From Silene latifolia (Eukaryota; Streptophyta; Magnoliopsida; Caryophyllales; Caryophyllaceae): DNA of 64,000 bases. The position numbers were made by a program, and so were the translations under genes. Shown piece by piece: positions 11,082 to 22,805 of the stretch. The notes under the pieces are model-generated. The model searched no databases. It saw only the letters and a program-made list of their open reading frames with translations, and was not told where the DNA came from. Each line of letters opens with the position of its first letter. The stretch's first letter is position 1. Where the stretch lies: the NCBI RefSeq assembly GCF_048544455.1, contig NC_133538.1, forward strand, positions 37,015,469 through 37,079,468, read 5' to 3'.

Positions 11082-13905
11082 CTACTCGGCGCATCCCGTC
11101 GGACCAGTCCCAGTCTCACGAGGAGTCGCGGGCAAGGCAGACACCACCATCTGCTCAGGCTCCCTCTTCGGAGAACTCTCCAGCGTCTCGCGCTCCATCT
11201 CGACATGAAGCTCCTCCGCCGCAGCTAACTGAGCCTTGAGAGAGGCAATCTCCGCATGTCGGCTCCATAACTCGTCCTCATAATGCCTCAGCTACTGGTC
11301 TGGACGGGTGATCCCCAACCCCTGGGCCTCGATCATCGACCTGGCTGTATCCAACTCAGCACGAACACGAGCAAACTCCGCTGGATCCGCAGTACCCTAC
11401 AAAACACAATACAGATCATTAAGATCTAAAAAACGTGAAATACAAAACAAAATACACAAAAAAACAACACGCAAAAGTACCTGAGAAAGTCGAGCCTCCC
11501 TCGCGGCCAAGTCACCAGCAAGCGCCCTCCAGCGGTTAGCTATCCGCCACAGAGCCTGATGACTAGTGGTCATCACCTACAGCCAAGAAGGTCCTTCAGT
11601 ACAATGCAAGGCGAAACATAAATGAGGAAAAATGTTCCGGTCAAGTAGTCACCCTCAGAACGACCAACCTCCACTCCATGCCAACGTCGGTCACCTCATC
11701 AACCGCAGGCTCTGGCAAACGCAGTTGTAGCTCCTCGCCACCCGGCCCTTGAATGGTGGTCTCCGCCGAGAAAACTGGGGGCTGAGTCCTCATCAGCATG
11801 TCGACTCCCTGCAATTTGGGTTCACATCAAAGGTAACAAACCCTCCTATTAAAAGAAACAATGAAAACAAAGGAACTAAAGGAAAACATACCTCAATCAG
11901 GTACCAGGCAAGCCTCGACAACCGGAAGGTGTCATAGTCGACCTCCCGCAGCAACAGCTCCTCACCTCCCTGACCGTGAAGGTGCTCCTCAACCTCGTCG
12001 GGAGTCGACTCCTGGAACAAGACCCTAGGCGGGTCAACCAGTACGACGAAGATCTCAGTAAGGCACTGACGAGCTAAGCGCTCGCCCAGGCACCAAACCG
12101 GCTCGATCGCCGTCTCCAAGTACAAACCCTGGGAGCTGCGAGGCCGCAGACGCTCCCTGACAGCGGCCTGTGTAATGCTCCCAAGGCCACCCGACAAACT
12201 GCATTCAAGACAAAGCTACTCAACCGACTGGGGGCTTCCTACGCTACCTAGTCATCCTATCTCTATCTCATTATATAAAGAAGAAGGAGTAAGGAACAGC
12301 AACTTACGTCAGCAACTCGAAGGGCGTTCACGCGACGCCTGGAGTCCTCGTAAGTCGACTTAATCGACTTCTTCCGAGCCACCGTCCAAGCCCTCACGGC
12401 AGGGTAATTCGAGGGGACACCACCTGTAGTCCCCGGACGCAGGGGGACGAAGTAAGCATACAACCAAGCCTGTAACCAAACACAGCAAAAACAAACCAGC
12501 CAATCTTTTCAAAAAATGGCCAAAATCAAAATCAAAATCAAACTCAAAACTAAAAAAAAGCACTCGTACCTCCAAGATGAGGTCGGGACCAACCAAAGCA
12601 GGGGCACTACCATCCTCCACTGCCTCCAGACGCACCGCCGCGTACATATACCGGGTAAAACATTCCAAAGCCGGCGTGACCCAGTCAAACTTACCCAAAG
12701 TGTCGAGGTCAGCGAGGAGGGGAAGTACCTTGGTCGACAAGCGCTCGCCCTTGTCACCAAAGTACGTGACACCCAAGAAGTACCACAACCACAACCATGC
12801 CTCATGTGCGTCAGCTCTAGCATCAGCCTCTGAGCTCGCCAGTGGCGCCGGAGCAGCAGCCACCACTCTCCCTCGGAAGTGGTCCCTCACATACGAGCTT
12901 GCGATCAGGTACAGAGTAACGTCAGAAAGCTCAGGCAAAAGAATACCGATTAGACGAGTAACCGTAAGAGAATACATCCTCTCCGGTGTCTCTATGAACT
13001 CAACAGGCATCTCGCCACAAGGGAGGCCGGATATCATAGCAAAATCCTCTAAAGTCACACCGACCTCCCCAAAATCCATGTGATACGACGACAGTACCGA
13101 TCCAACATGGCGCGGATCAGACACAGGTTCGACCTAATCGAAGACCTGTGAATGTCCCGCCAAGCGGGCACCAACGGCCCAAAAGCCGACCTCTCTATCA
13201 ACGCCCTCGTACCGGCTCGGAGAACGTCGTAAAAACCCAGGCAGGTAGTAAAGCCCGAGAAAGCCCTCATGGTGCCGATCTCCTGAAATCATAAACAAAC
13301 AACGTCATAACACCTATTCAGGTATGATACTTCAAAAAGTGACGAAAGTTCAATCAGGTGACACGACTCACCAAGCCCTCATGAGCATGGTAGGAGATGT
13401 GCCAGTCCAGTCGAAGCAGCAACTGGCTTCCGTCGAGACCCTCGGCCCAAGCAAGCGCCGCCCGTAGGTTCAGCCCCCACGAGGCTGTAAGCCGTCTAAC
13501 GTCCTAATTCGCGACGTGAGCGTCGTCCTCAACCGTCTCCACTCTCCGCCTCTTCGGCCCACGAGACTCGACGTGACGAATAGGATTCATCTCGATGATC
13601 CTGGCGACGTTCTGTAACGTCCGTCTGGTCGGTCGAGGAGCTCGTCTCCTCCTAGTAACCCTCCTCCAGGAGGTACCAGTCTCAGACCCAGTCTGAGCTC
13701 TCTCAACACTAGCAGCCCCAACAACGGGCTCCTCAACAGCTCTCTTAGCCCCAACAGTCTCCTCAGGGGGTCCCTCCTCCTCGGAGGCGTCCTCCACTAT
13801 CACGGCAGGTGCACTGGCCGGAATACTAACCGGCCCTGTCCCAAACAGCTCCTCAAAAGTCGTAGCAAGGGACCCAGCCTGTCCCGAACATTCTCTTGCA
13901 ACCAA
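11082..13905 (-). pseudogene. Antisense gene 2 of element A: spliced plant-mobile-domain protein
   Basis: At least seven exons on the minus strand are bounded by good splice sites. They run about 13905-13372, 13282-12570, 12469-12308, 12198-11892, 11808-11653, 11576-11481 and 11396-11082. Donors include GTGAGT, GTACGA, GTAAGT and GTATGT; acceptors end TTTCAG, TTACAG and TGCAG. Exon 2 carries the plant mobile domain core, SSYHMDFGEVGVTLEDFAMI then SGLPCG; exon 4 has WCLGERLARQCLT. Exon 1 is Glu/Arg-rich with an RRRRAPRPTRR basic cluster. Damage: a TAG at 13504-13506, a frameshift near 13110, an unclear reading phase into exon 4, and a TAG near 11297. The last exon looks coiled-coil. A tiny upstream exon, ATG at 14752 with donor GTATGT at 14739, is possible. 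The biochemical role is unknown. Confidence 0.72.
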
Positions 13906-14975
13906 AGAACGTCAGCCGAAATTTCGGAATTACGACGGCGTAAAAATGGACAAATCCAAAAAAAAAAAACCTGCAAAGCAGAACAAGGGCAACCCCGCCC
14001 AAACCCAACCAAACAAAAACAATTCACAACAAAAACAAAAAACGCACAAAAAACAACTCGCCCTTCTTTTCAAGCAAAAGACGAGTCAAAACTACCACAC
14101 AAAAAAACGGCACCCCAAGGTCCGTACAAGGTCCGCCAACAAACCAAAATACATTCCCGATGCAATGGGGTATTTTTCTACGGCTCGAAAAGGCAATTCC
14201 TACGCCAATTTGAGCACAAACCGGTCAAAATTCCAAAATACGACCGCAAAAAGGCAACGTGATTTTATCACGCCTCAAAGCGACTAAACTACTAATAAGG
14301 TCCATTTCAAGGCAAATTGACTCAATTCAAGCCCTAAATAGGCGCTTATTCTGTCAGACATAAGACCGTCACAAAAGGTAAAAATTCCAATTTTGCCCAC
14401 AATACCCAACAAAGGTCCACAATGGCAAATACGGTCTTTCCCGACTACAATGCAACCTAGTGGGACCCACTATCCAAGCAAATAAACTTGGCATTGTGAA
14501 ATGAGACGGTTTCTTCACCTCACTCACGTTTTTCGAGCATAGGGAACGGGGACCAAAATGCAAACTAAAAGCACCCATATACTCCTAAACAGGTTTCTAA
14601 CCTAATGCAATCATCAATTTAACTCGAAATGTGCTCAATCAAAAACGCCCACATCGATTTTCAAGGGTAAACATTTTGCCCTAATTCAAACTATCAAAAA
14701 GACCAACAAATTCAAATGGATTCAAGAGGAAATACATACCTTGAGATGACATATTGATAATGGCACGAATGGAAGCAAGCTAGAGACCAACAATGGCGGT
14801 TTTTAGTTTGTCGAAAGGTTGAAGACGATGGAATGAGAATGGTATGCAAACCATTCTCGCGTCTTTTACAGGAAAATAGGGAAGCACCCTTATCTCGTCA
14901 TGTTGCTCGCGCCTCAATGGGGTGCTCCCTGCTCTATTCAGCGAAATTTTGGGCTTTGGCCCAATTTCCCATAAC
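13906..14975. other. Element A region upstream of antisense gene 2
   Basis: Mainly non-coding. The stretch 13946-14290 is A/C-rich and open on + only because it lacks stops, with no family resemblance. On the minus strand a possible first coding exon starts at 14752, and a copy of the dispersed GCTCGCGCCTCAATGGGGTG motif lies at 14905-14924, about 150 bp before that ATG. Confidence 0.4.
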
Positions 14976-14979
14976 AAAC

Positions 14980-15540
14980 TTCAAATTTTCAATGACGACA
15001 TTAAGGACCGTCATTTTGATAATACATAAATAATAGTGAAAATTCAAATTCATTATTTCTTCAAATTTCAAATGACGACATTAAGGACCGTCATTTTCAA
15101 AAATAGTGAAAATTCAAAATCACTATTTTTTCAAATTTCGAACGACGGTAATTAAAACCGTCATTTTTAAAATAATAGTTGGAAATTAAATTCCACTATT
15201 TTCACCACACATGTCTACGGCTGCAACATAAATCGTCACTTCAAAAGTAATAGTGAAGATTCAAAATTCACTATTTCCTTCACATGTCAACGACGGCAAC
15301 ATAAACCGTCACTTCAAACGTAATAGCGAAAATTCAAAATTCGTTATTTCCTTCAAAACTCAAACAAACGGCGATTAAAACCGCCACTTCAAATTCAAAA
15401 ACGAGTAGTGAAGATTCAAATTCCTTCAAATGTCAGCAGGGGACTTCCTCACGGAACCCGCCCATTTTCAAAAACAATAATAGTGAAATTCAAAATTCAC
15501 TATTTCCACGGCGGCATCAAGAGTCAGCTATTTCTAAAAC
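14980..15540 (+). repeat. Degenerate 70-80 bp tandem repeat
   Basis: About six units contain an AATAGTGAAAATTCAAA-like half and a GACG(N)10-12CGTC half. GACG-type starts lie near 14994, 15074, 15144, 15216 and 15290. The GACG/CGTC arms form an imperfect inverted repeat in each unit. No coding potential. It belongs to the variable 3' region of element A. Confidence 0.7.
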
Positions 15541-15589
15541 AAGCCCATCCAACGCGGTTATTCTCACGGTCGATCAACCAACCGCCCCC

Positions 15590-16010
15590 ATGGCTGGCAA
15601 GCCTTACTACGCATCGCGGCTGGCGAGCCCTCCTCATATACGCCCCATGGCTGGCGAGCCTTACAATGCATCGCGGCTGGCGAGCCCTCCTCATCTACCC
15701 CCCATGGCTGGCGAGCCTTACAACGCACCGCGGCTGGCAAGCCCTCCTCATCTACGCCCCATGGCTGGCGAGCCTTACAACGTGTCGCGGCTGGTGAGCC
15801 CTCCTCATATATGCCCCATGGCTGATGAGCCTTACTACGCATCGCGGCTAGCGAGCCCTCCTCATATAGGCCCCATGGCTGGCGAGCCTTACAACGCACC
15901 GCGGCTGTCGAGCCCTCCTCATGTACACACCATGGCTGGCGAGCCTTACAACGCACCGCGGCTGGCGAGCCCTCCTCATCTACACACCGTAACTGGCGAG
16001 CCTTTGTCTG
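15590..16010 (+). repeat. 57-bp tandem repeat, seven full copies and a partial
   Basis: The unit starts (ATGGCTGGC) fall at 15590, 15647, 15704, 15761, 15818, 15875 and 15932, with a diverged one at 15989: an exact 57-bp step. Because 57 is 19 codons, the array stays open on both strands, giving 19-residue protein repeats (for example MAGEPYNASRLASPPHLRP on +). A half unit also occurs near 16060. It sits just before the 3' LTR, where Tat elements are known to generate satellite-like arrays. Confidence 0.9.
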
Positions 16011-16305
16011 CTAACGCGCAAGGACATATCCGAAGATGCCTCAGATATGACTCCTTCTGTGGCTGGCGAGCCTTTGTACGTAGTCTAACGGACTTTAAAC
16101 GACCCGCACGGACGGTTGAATGACTCTAAACTATTCCCAATGACAGGTCCTTTGCTCATACCCTCGAGTCCCCTTGGTTTAGCCCTTCCCGACGGCAGGT
16201 CCTTGGCCCGAATCCTTTCGAGCCGCCTTGACGTCGCTTGGGTCTCCAGGTTGTAATCTTCGATTGACCTGAGGGCTCTACTATGACTTTCACCCTGTCC
16301 AAGCC

Positions 16306-16324
16306 TCAATCAAAGTGGGGGCTC
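16306..16324 (+). promoter_or_regulatory. Element A polypurine tract
   Basis: AATCAAAGTGGGGGCTC directly precedes the TG of the 3' LTR at 16325. It is the expected plus-strand primer for cDNA synthesis. Confidence 0.75.
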
Positions 16325-18793
16325 TGTAGATACCCAGTATCTGCTGAGACTCCAACAAACACCCGATGAGTATCGGACTACAACATGCTTTGGAATCGCG
16401 GCGTTTGATCAACAAATCGTGTACAACTTTACGTCGAAAAACTTAAAACGATTTCAAAAATAAAACTTTTCAAAACTTTTCAAAAGTACCTGGAGTGTTA
16501 ATGCATGACGACGGGGTCGCAATGACACTAACTATAGTCAAAACCGACACCGGACCAAAAACCGACCCAAAAATTCAAATCCCGACTCCAACAACGAGTC
16601 AAACCGAGTCAAACACAAAATACAAACCATCCAATGCTTCCATGTTAACATTTCACGGATTCATGTATGGTCAAGTACCAAATATGTGCATACAAATCCT
16701 AGGATAGAACAAATCATAGAACAAATCATGATTGCATTTGTGTGAAAGCGACAAGACACCTCGAAGACCCGCGACGTGGCTCGCGCCTCTTTGAGCAGCC
16801 CAGGTGGCCACGTCGCTCAAAACTCACACAACCACTCATTCTCCTATAAATACTCCTCAAATTCCCCTATTTGAGAACTTACGCGAGTGTCCACCCCCTC
16901 TTTCTCCCTTAAAATTCTAGACTCGACTTCCTAAGTCACAATCCGACGCATATTTATCACCTACCGATCGTAAATACAAGCCTTACACATTGTTTGGTAC
17001 CGTCATCATGCATTAAATCACTTGACCGACCATTTCGACCACTACACCGTCACTAATCTAAATAAAACACTCTTTTTACTTGCTAAAATGGTTTTAAAAC
17101 CCAGTCTTTTCCGACCAAACGAGTTGATACACTTACGTCGGTTTCTCGCCATAACCAAGCATGTAAGTATGAGGGTGCAAAAATCCTTCTTTTATCATAT
17201 CTTTACTTATTTCATGACTACAACATGCTAAATCATGCATAACACGATCCAAATATAGGTTAGACGAGCCAAAACTGAGTTTTGGCCTGAGGCAGAAGCC
17301 CCTTGTTATGCACAGAGGCTCGCGCCTCAATGGGGTGTCCAGGTCAGACTCAACCGTGTTTGTTCCCGTATTTCCTCTTTAATCTATTTTCATATTTGTA
17401 ATCGGTTTTTACCATTTCAAATATTTTCAAACCCTTTTATTTATTTTTACAAGTTTTTAACCATAAAACATTTTTCACCCTTGGTTCTTAATACAATGAC
17501 GGTTTAATCCGTGTTTCGGTGATAATATTTGATTAATTACATTTAAAAGGTATTTTAAAACCTTTTATTTCATTTCTTTACATTTTGGAAGGTATTTTAA
17601 AGCCTTTCATCATTTCTTTACATTTCCAAAAGAAATGTATTAGTCACCAACACAAAGTCATCCTTGGTTCTACATACCATGTCGGATTTTAACCCGAGTA
17701 CAATGATGAGTATTGACTAATTATCTTCAAATGAACTTAAAACAATTAGTTCATAATTATTTTCAAAACTATTCATGTCAAGCTTCTCAACTCGAACCCG
17801 ACACCGAATATCATCAAAATAATGATGATTGAGTCTCGTTCCTCAAATTAACAAATACGGTCTAAATGACCCTTTTAAACCAAGACGGGTTCAAATACCC
17901 ATTTTCAATACGTTTTGCAAAGTTTTTCAAATGGTTAGAATGCGTCTTAAACCATTGACTGACCCGCACCTAAATAGGCCATTTATTGTCTATTTTCAAA
18001 CCAAGGGAGACCCCCTTACACCGCCAACAAGCTCGCGCCTCATATGGCTGCACAGTGCAGGTCTGCTCCCTTTCCAAAGATTAGTCTAGGACGACCCGAC
18101 TCCGGTTAACTCGGATATAGGACGGATCAGATGACTAATTTGCTCATTCAAAAAATCATATTTGCAAAATGCCTTACTAAGACAAATGGATCGCGTTATG
18201 CACCATAAACCTAACTCGGTAAATGGATGTTTAATTTCCGTCTTGCATGCAAATAAATCATAAATTCAACTCGACATCTTATACTTGATACTTGGATTAA
18301 ATCAACCGACTTGGAAAGCTCTCACATGTTAGGTTTAAATTACTGGATGCGCATTCATGCATTTAAACCGTTTTATCAACTTTTACATTCAACCAACCAA
18401 GATCGATCAGTAGAGGCCGCTACCGCGGGCGGATTGGGTGTCTGATTAAAGGGCTTCCCAATACGTACCTTCACCTCTTACTCAGAAACTTTGGATAGTG
18501 GACGACCTTATCCAGGGCGTACGAGAGTCATTCTAGAGATAGGATGCTAAAGAGGGACGATTCCTTATCTTTAGTACCTATGTCAAACACTGCTTTGTGC
18601 TTCGTTTGAGAGAGGTATAAAGTTGATTCGAACGGGTTCCAAGCATCCCACAAATGCTTGGTGGCGACTCCGAACATCTCTAATCATTTTGAGACCCTTA
18701 CCGAGACGAAACCGACCGATCTAAAACGATCCGGTCGAAGCAATTTTTACGCCGCCGAGCGTGGCTTTCAAAAGACCACTACCATTGTCCACA
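16325..18793 (+). repeat. Element A 3' LTR
   Basis: It begins TGTAGATACC after a purine tract and ends ATTGTCCACA, where Helitron coding sequence starts abruptly. The length is 2469 bp, long but normal for Tat elements. A TATA box (TATAAATA) lies at 16845-16852. Copies of the dispersed GCTCGCGCCTC motif occur at 16779, 17318 and 18031. The second LTR is outside the window, so the right end rests on the TG...CA rule and the Helitron junction. Confidence 0.82.
16845..16852 (+). promoter_or_regulatory. TATA box in element A LTR
   Basis: TATAAATA in the context CTCCTATAAATACTCC, about 520 bp into the LTR and 40 bp after one copy of the dispersed GC-rich motif. It probably drives element A transcription. 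Confidence 0.6.
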
Positions 18794-20486
18794 GATCGGC
18801 TGGGCATATGCAGGTGGGCCCACGTCCACACCAGGAAACATGCTGCTAAGGGCTGGCCGCTGTTTCAGCAATATATAGTTGACATGTATATGAATATTGA
18901 GAACACGCGCCTCGATTATTTCAGAAATAACCAACAAACCATCAGGGCTGATTTGTACCGGGGCATAATAGACACAGTCGGCTCTGGCGAATGCTCTGCA
19001 GCCAATGTTGGGAAAAGGATAATTTTACCGCCAACATTTTTAGGCGGCCCTCGGGATATGAAAAGACGGTATCTCAATTCAATGGCCCTTGTGCAGAGGT
19101 ATGGTAAGCCTGGCTTATTCATAACCATGACGTGAAACGCTAACTTGCCTAAAATCTAGGAACAGCTAGTACCTGGAGAGGAATCACATAACCGGCCAGA
19201 CATTATTGCTAGAGTGTTCAGAGCAAAACTGCTGGCTCTTAAGAAACAAATTGTGGACAAACACATTTTTGGAGAGGTGGCTGCGTATGTCTATGTAGTT
19301 GAATTTCAGAAAAGAGGGCTGCCACATGTCCACTTTCTAATAATTTTCAAAGACGGGCATAATCTAAAGTGTGCAGCCGATTACGATAAGTTTGTGTCTG
19401 CTGAAATCCCAACGGCGGCTAATCCCTCTTTGCGTGCAATTGTGCTAAAGCACATGATGCACGGTCCTTGTGGTAAGCTTAACCCAGAATGTTCTTGTAT
19501 GAAACATGTGAAAACGCCTGGCCAGTGTAACTATGAGTACCCAAAGGACTTCACAGCTAACACTACCACAAACATTGTGGGGTATCCCGAGTATAGACGG
19601 CGAAACACGGGTGAGCAGGTTGAGATTCGTAAACAAGCTAGACAACCGATGGGTCATCCCTTATAACCCCTATCTATTAGCACTGTTCGACAGTCATCTG
19701 AATGTGGAAGTTTGTGCTACAATGCATGCTGTAAAATACTTATATAAGTATATTTACAAAGGCCATGACCGAATTTCGTTCAGTGTCATGCCTGGTGACG
19801 AGCCTCAAGTAGTAGATAAAATTGTGAAGTTCCAATCACGAAGATGGGTATCCTCTTGTGAAGCAGCATGGCGAATTTTCGGGTTTGATCTTTTTGAGAC
19901 CCATCCAGCAGTAAGGCCCCTACAAGTGCACCTGCCCAATATGCAGATAATTTGTTTACGGCCATCTGAAAACCTGACAACAGTGCTTGCGGACGACAAA
20001 AGAAGCCGCACACCCCTTAGCGAGTTCTTTCGGACAAGTTCTAAGCAAGACTGCCCAAAATTCCTCTATGGGGAATTCACAGAACACTTCCGCTGGGACA
20101 CCGGAACCAAAACCTGGGAGAAGCGGAAGAAAAAGGTGGTAGTAATTGGCCGTCTGGTTTTTGTAGCCCCAGCAGAAGGCGAAAGGTATTTCCTGCGGCT
20201 CCTTTTGTTACATATACGAGGGCCTACGTCATTTGAGGAACTACAGACGGTCAATGGGTACAGGTGTGCAACATTCCAAGAAGTAGTTATATCACACCGA
20301 CTACTTGAACATGAAGATGCAGCCGAATTATGTATGGTAGAGGCGTGTACAGTCCAAATGCCCCTAGCACTTTGGCGTCTCTTCTCAACCCTGCTAATTT
20401 TTGCACAACCCAAAGACCCAACCCTGTTGTGGAATACACACTACAATGCATTGCCGGATGACTTCCGCCACAAGTTTTCGGGATAG
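18794..20486 (+). pseudogene. Helitron Rep domain (broken)
   Basis: This is the rolling-circle replication initiator that nicks and joins Helitron ends. It starts within the protein: GWPLFQQYIVDMYMNIENTR near 18850, then GGPRDMKRRYLNSMALVQRY near 19042. The metal-binding HUH motif reads LPHVHFLIIF (about 19319-19350). The two-tyrosine motif reads KYLYKYIYKGHDR (about 19735-19775). Breaks are a TGA at 19133-19135, a TAG shortly after, and a frameshift between 19533 and 19660. The N-terminal part is missing because element A is inserted there. The family is certain; activity is not expected. Confidence 0.88.
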
Positions 20487-20519
20487 CCACAGAAATTAAA
20501 ACGGCTAACGGCAAGGTCA

Positions 20520-22049
20520 GTGGAACAGTACTTAGAAGCAATGGGAAAGACAATGGAATCTTTTAGCCTGCATCACCTAAAGACATCCACCGACCATGAA
20601 ATGCGGAGAACAAGAGATATTATAGATGCATTAGATGCTCCAATCTCTGACGAATGTACGCAGTGCAGGAATCTCTTAAAATCCGCTCAAAAGGAGGCGT
20701 TTTATGCAATTATGGAACACGTGAACTCATCCAAACCAGGAGCACTCTTTGTTGACAGACCAGGTGGGACTGGTAAGACTTTCTTATATAACGCGCTGTA
20801 TGCGGAGGTCCGCTTGGTTGGGCAAATTGTATTATCAACTGCCACATCAGGAATTGATGCGTCTAACATACCATCTGGCATAACCACCCATTCGCGCTTT
20901 AGAATTCCTCTAGTTACCGATATTTCGCTGGCGTGCGATGTTCCGAGGCAAAGCAGTCTAGCGGCACTTATTCGGGCTGGTAACCTGTTAATATGGGACG
21001 AAGCCTCTATGGCAAAAAGGCAAAATGTTATATTTACTTCTCAGGGATCTTGTGATCCTAACCAGTTATTTGAAGGGAAGGTTGTAGTGTTTGGAGGGGA
21101 CTTTCGCCAAACTATGCCAGTTCTACCATGCAAGTCGCAGAAAGAAGTTGTGGAAGGCAGTATGGTGAGTTCTCACATCTGGCCAAAGTTAATCAAATTC
21201 AGGCTATCTGAAAACATCCGTGCAAAGTGTGACCCTGAGTTTGCAAAAATTTTACTTGCACTTCGCAATGGAGAGCTCCAGAGTAAAGAGTCCGAGTTTG
21301 TAGCCCTGCCAAAAGGAATTGTTAGAGCCTCATCAGGCGACGACAAGGATCCTATAGGAGACTTGTGCTCTGTTATATTCACAGAACTGGCACATCATAC
21401 ATTTGATCCTGTTATCTTTACAACCAGAGCATTACTTACCCCATTAAACGACAATGTTGATGCCATTAACAATGTCTTAATTGAAAAGTTCCCTGGAAAA
21501 GATGTGATCTACAAGAGCCAGGATTCAATGTTGGATGATAACTGTGCAATTTATCTGGCGAAATTTATCAACAAACTGAACCCAGGTTGGATGATCCCTG
21601 ATGAACTCATCCTCAAAGAGAACTGTCCTGTTATATTACTGCGGGACCTACAACCATCATTTGGCCTATGCAATGGAACACGCCTTATTTGCAAGAGGTT
21701 TCTTCCAAACTCAATAAAATGTGCTATTATTTTTGGCAATCTCAAAGGAGAACACGTTTTCATACCATGGATAAAATTGCAGCCACCTCCATCAGCAAAT
21801 TACCCATTCCAGTTTCAAAGAAACCAATTTCCACTAAAACTCAGCTTTGCAATAACTATCAATAAATGTCAAGGTCAAACCCTAAGTCAAGTAGTTGTGT
21901 ACTTACCAAGGTCGTGTTTTTCCCACGGCCAGCTATATGTCGTGCTATCTAGGGCTAGGAAGGCCAGTCAAGTTACTGTGATATCAACCCCCGTATCTAA
22001 TGGTGTGCCAGCTAATTTTGTCAAAATATCGTGGCTTACGATGTTTTAG
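20520..22049 (+). pseudogene. Helitron PIF1-type helicase domain (open frame of 509 codons)
   Basis: This superfamily 1B DNA helicase unwinds the Helitron during rolling-circle transposition. It shows Walker A RPGGTGKTFLYNALY (about 20759-20803), Walker B LLIWDEASM (about 20989), FGGDFRQTMPVLP (about 21091) and the C-terminal CQGQTLSQVVVYLP (about 21869) with SHGQLYVVLSRARK (about 21922). The frame is open to a stop at 22047-22049 and is the best preserved gene in the Helitron. In an intact element it would be fused to the Rep domain; here a stop at 20484-20486 separates them. I class it as part of a pseudogene because Rep is broken. Confidence 0.9.
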
Positions 22050-22800
22050 CTTTAGTGGGAATCATTTGAAGGCGATGCTAGCAAAAAAAGGCATTTATTA
22101 TATGCCTACATAACCTATACAAATTCGGTAATGCAAGTGATCAAAAGGTGAAGTATGTTATGATTTTGCTTTTGCAGAAATTTTGAAGCTACTTGGATCC
22201 AATCCAGAATGTTACGGCATATGTCTAAATGCGTGCGCCAGCAAAATTCCTCAGTACCCCCAAAGGAGTTAAGACTTCCCCGGAACCCTCTACCATTTGT
22301 AGGCATGCCGCAATTCCTTAGTGTTCACCTATAATTTTACGCTGTTTTTTTTAAAAAAAATTAATAGAGCATTTAACTATGTTCCTTATGAATCACCCTA
22401 AATGTTATAATGTATTGATTAACAGCTAACTATGTGACGGCAATCTAAATGCATTGTTCTATCGTATATCTCTGCGTTACAAATGAATCTTCGTAATCGG
22501 AATGCCACCTAATAATTAGATGAAAATCAACATGGTATAGTCTTCCCTATTTAGCTGGGCAATAACTTGTCTCCCATTTTACACCGTTTAGGAAATCCGT
22601 GCATTTTTTGCGCGCTTTGTTGGATCCTACAAGACAAGCGAATCAATATCACACTAATTACTCTATGGTAAAACTCCAAGTATTTAGGATCCGGAACTTC
22701 AAAAGCTTTTAGATAATTACCCACCCATGCCGGGTGTGCAGCTACGCAAAGGGAGCATACATAGTACCTTACAGGAATGACCGTGCAATAAGTAAGCATA
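22050..22800. other. Helitron non-coding segment between helicase and element C
   Basis: AT-rich sequence with short ORFs only. No splice-linked coding exon is recognised. Its right end, CCCGC (22801-22805), is duplicated after element C at 33444-33448. Confidence 0.5.
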
Positions 22801-22805
22801 CCCGC

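Larger units (their letters stand above)
1..18793 (+). mobile_element. Element A: Tat-lineage Ty3/gypsy LTR retrotransposon, 5' LTR outside window
   Basis: The order gag, protease, RT, RNase H, second RNase H, integrase on + is that of Ty3/gypsy. The second, archaeal-type RNase H after the first is a hallmark of the Tat lineage. After pol comes about 8.7 kb of non-pol sequence holding antisense genes and tandem repeats, then a purine tract and a long 3' LTR starting TGTAGATACC. The 5' LTR and primer-binding site must lie left of base 1. The right edge abuts Helitron sequence; bases 18794-18798 (GATCG) would be half of the target duplication, but the other half is not in the window. Many stops and frameshifts show this copy is dead. 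Confidence 0.9.

Noticed and set aside
13946..14287. 113-codon plus ORF rich in Lys, Asn and Gln
   Set aside because: A/C-rich low-complexity sequence upstream of antisense gene 2; no family resemblance or codon pattern.
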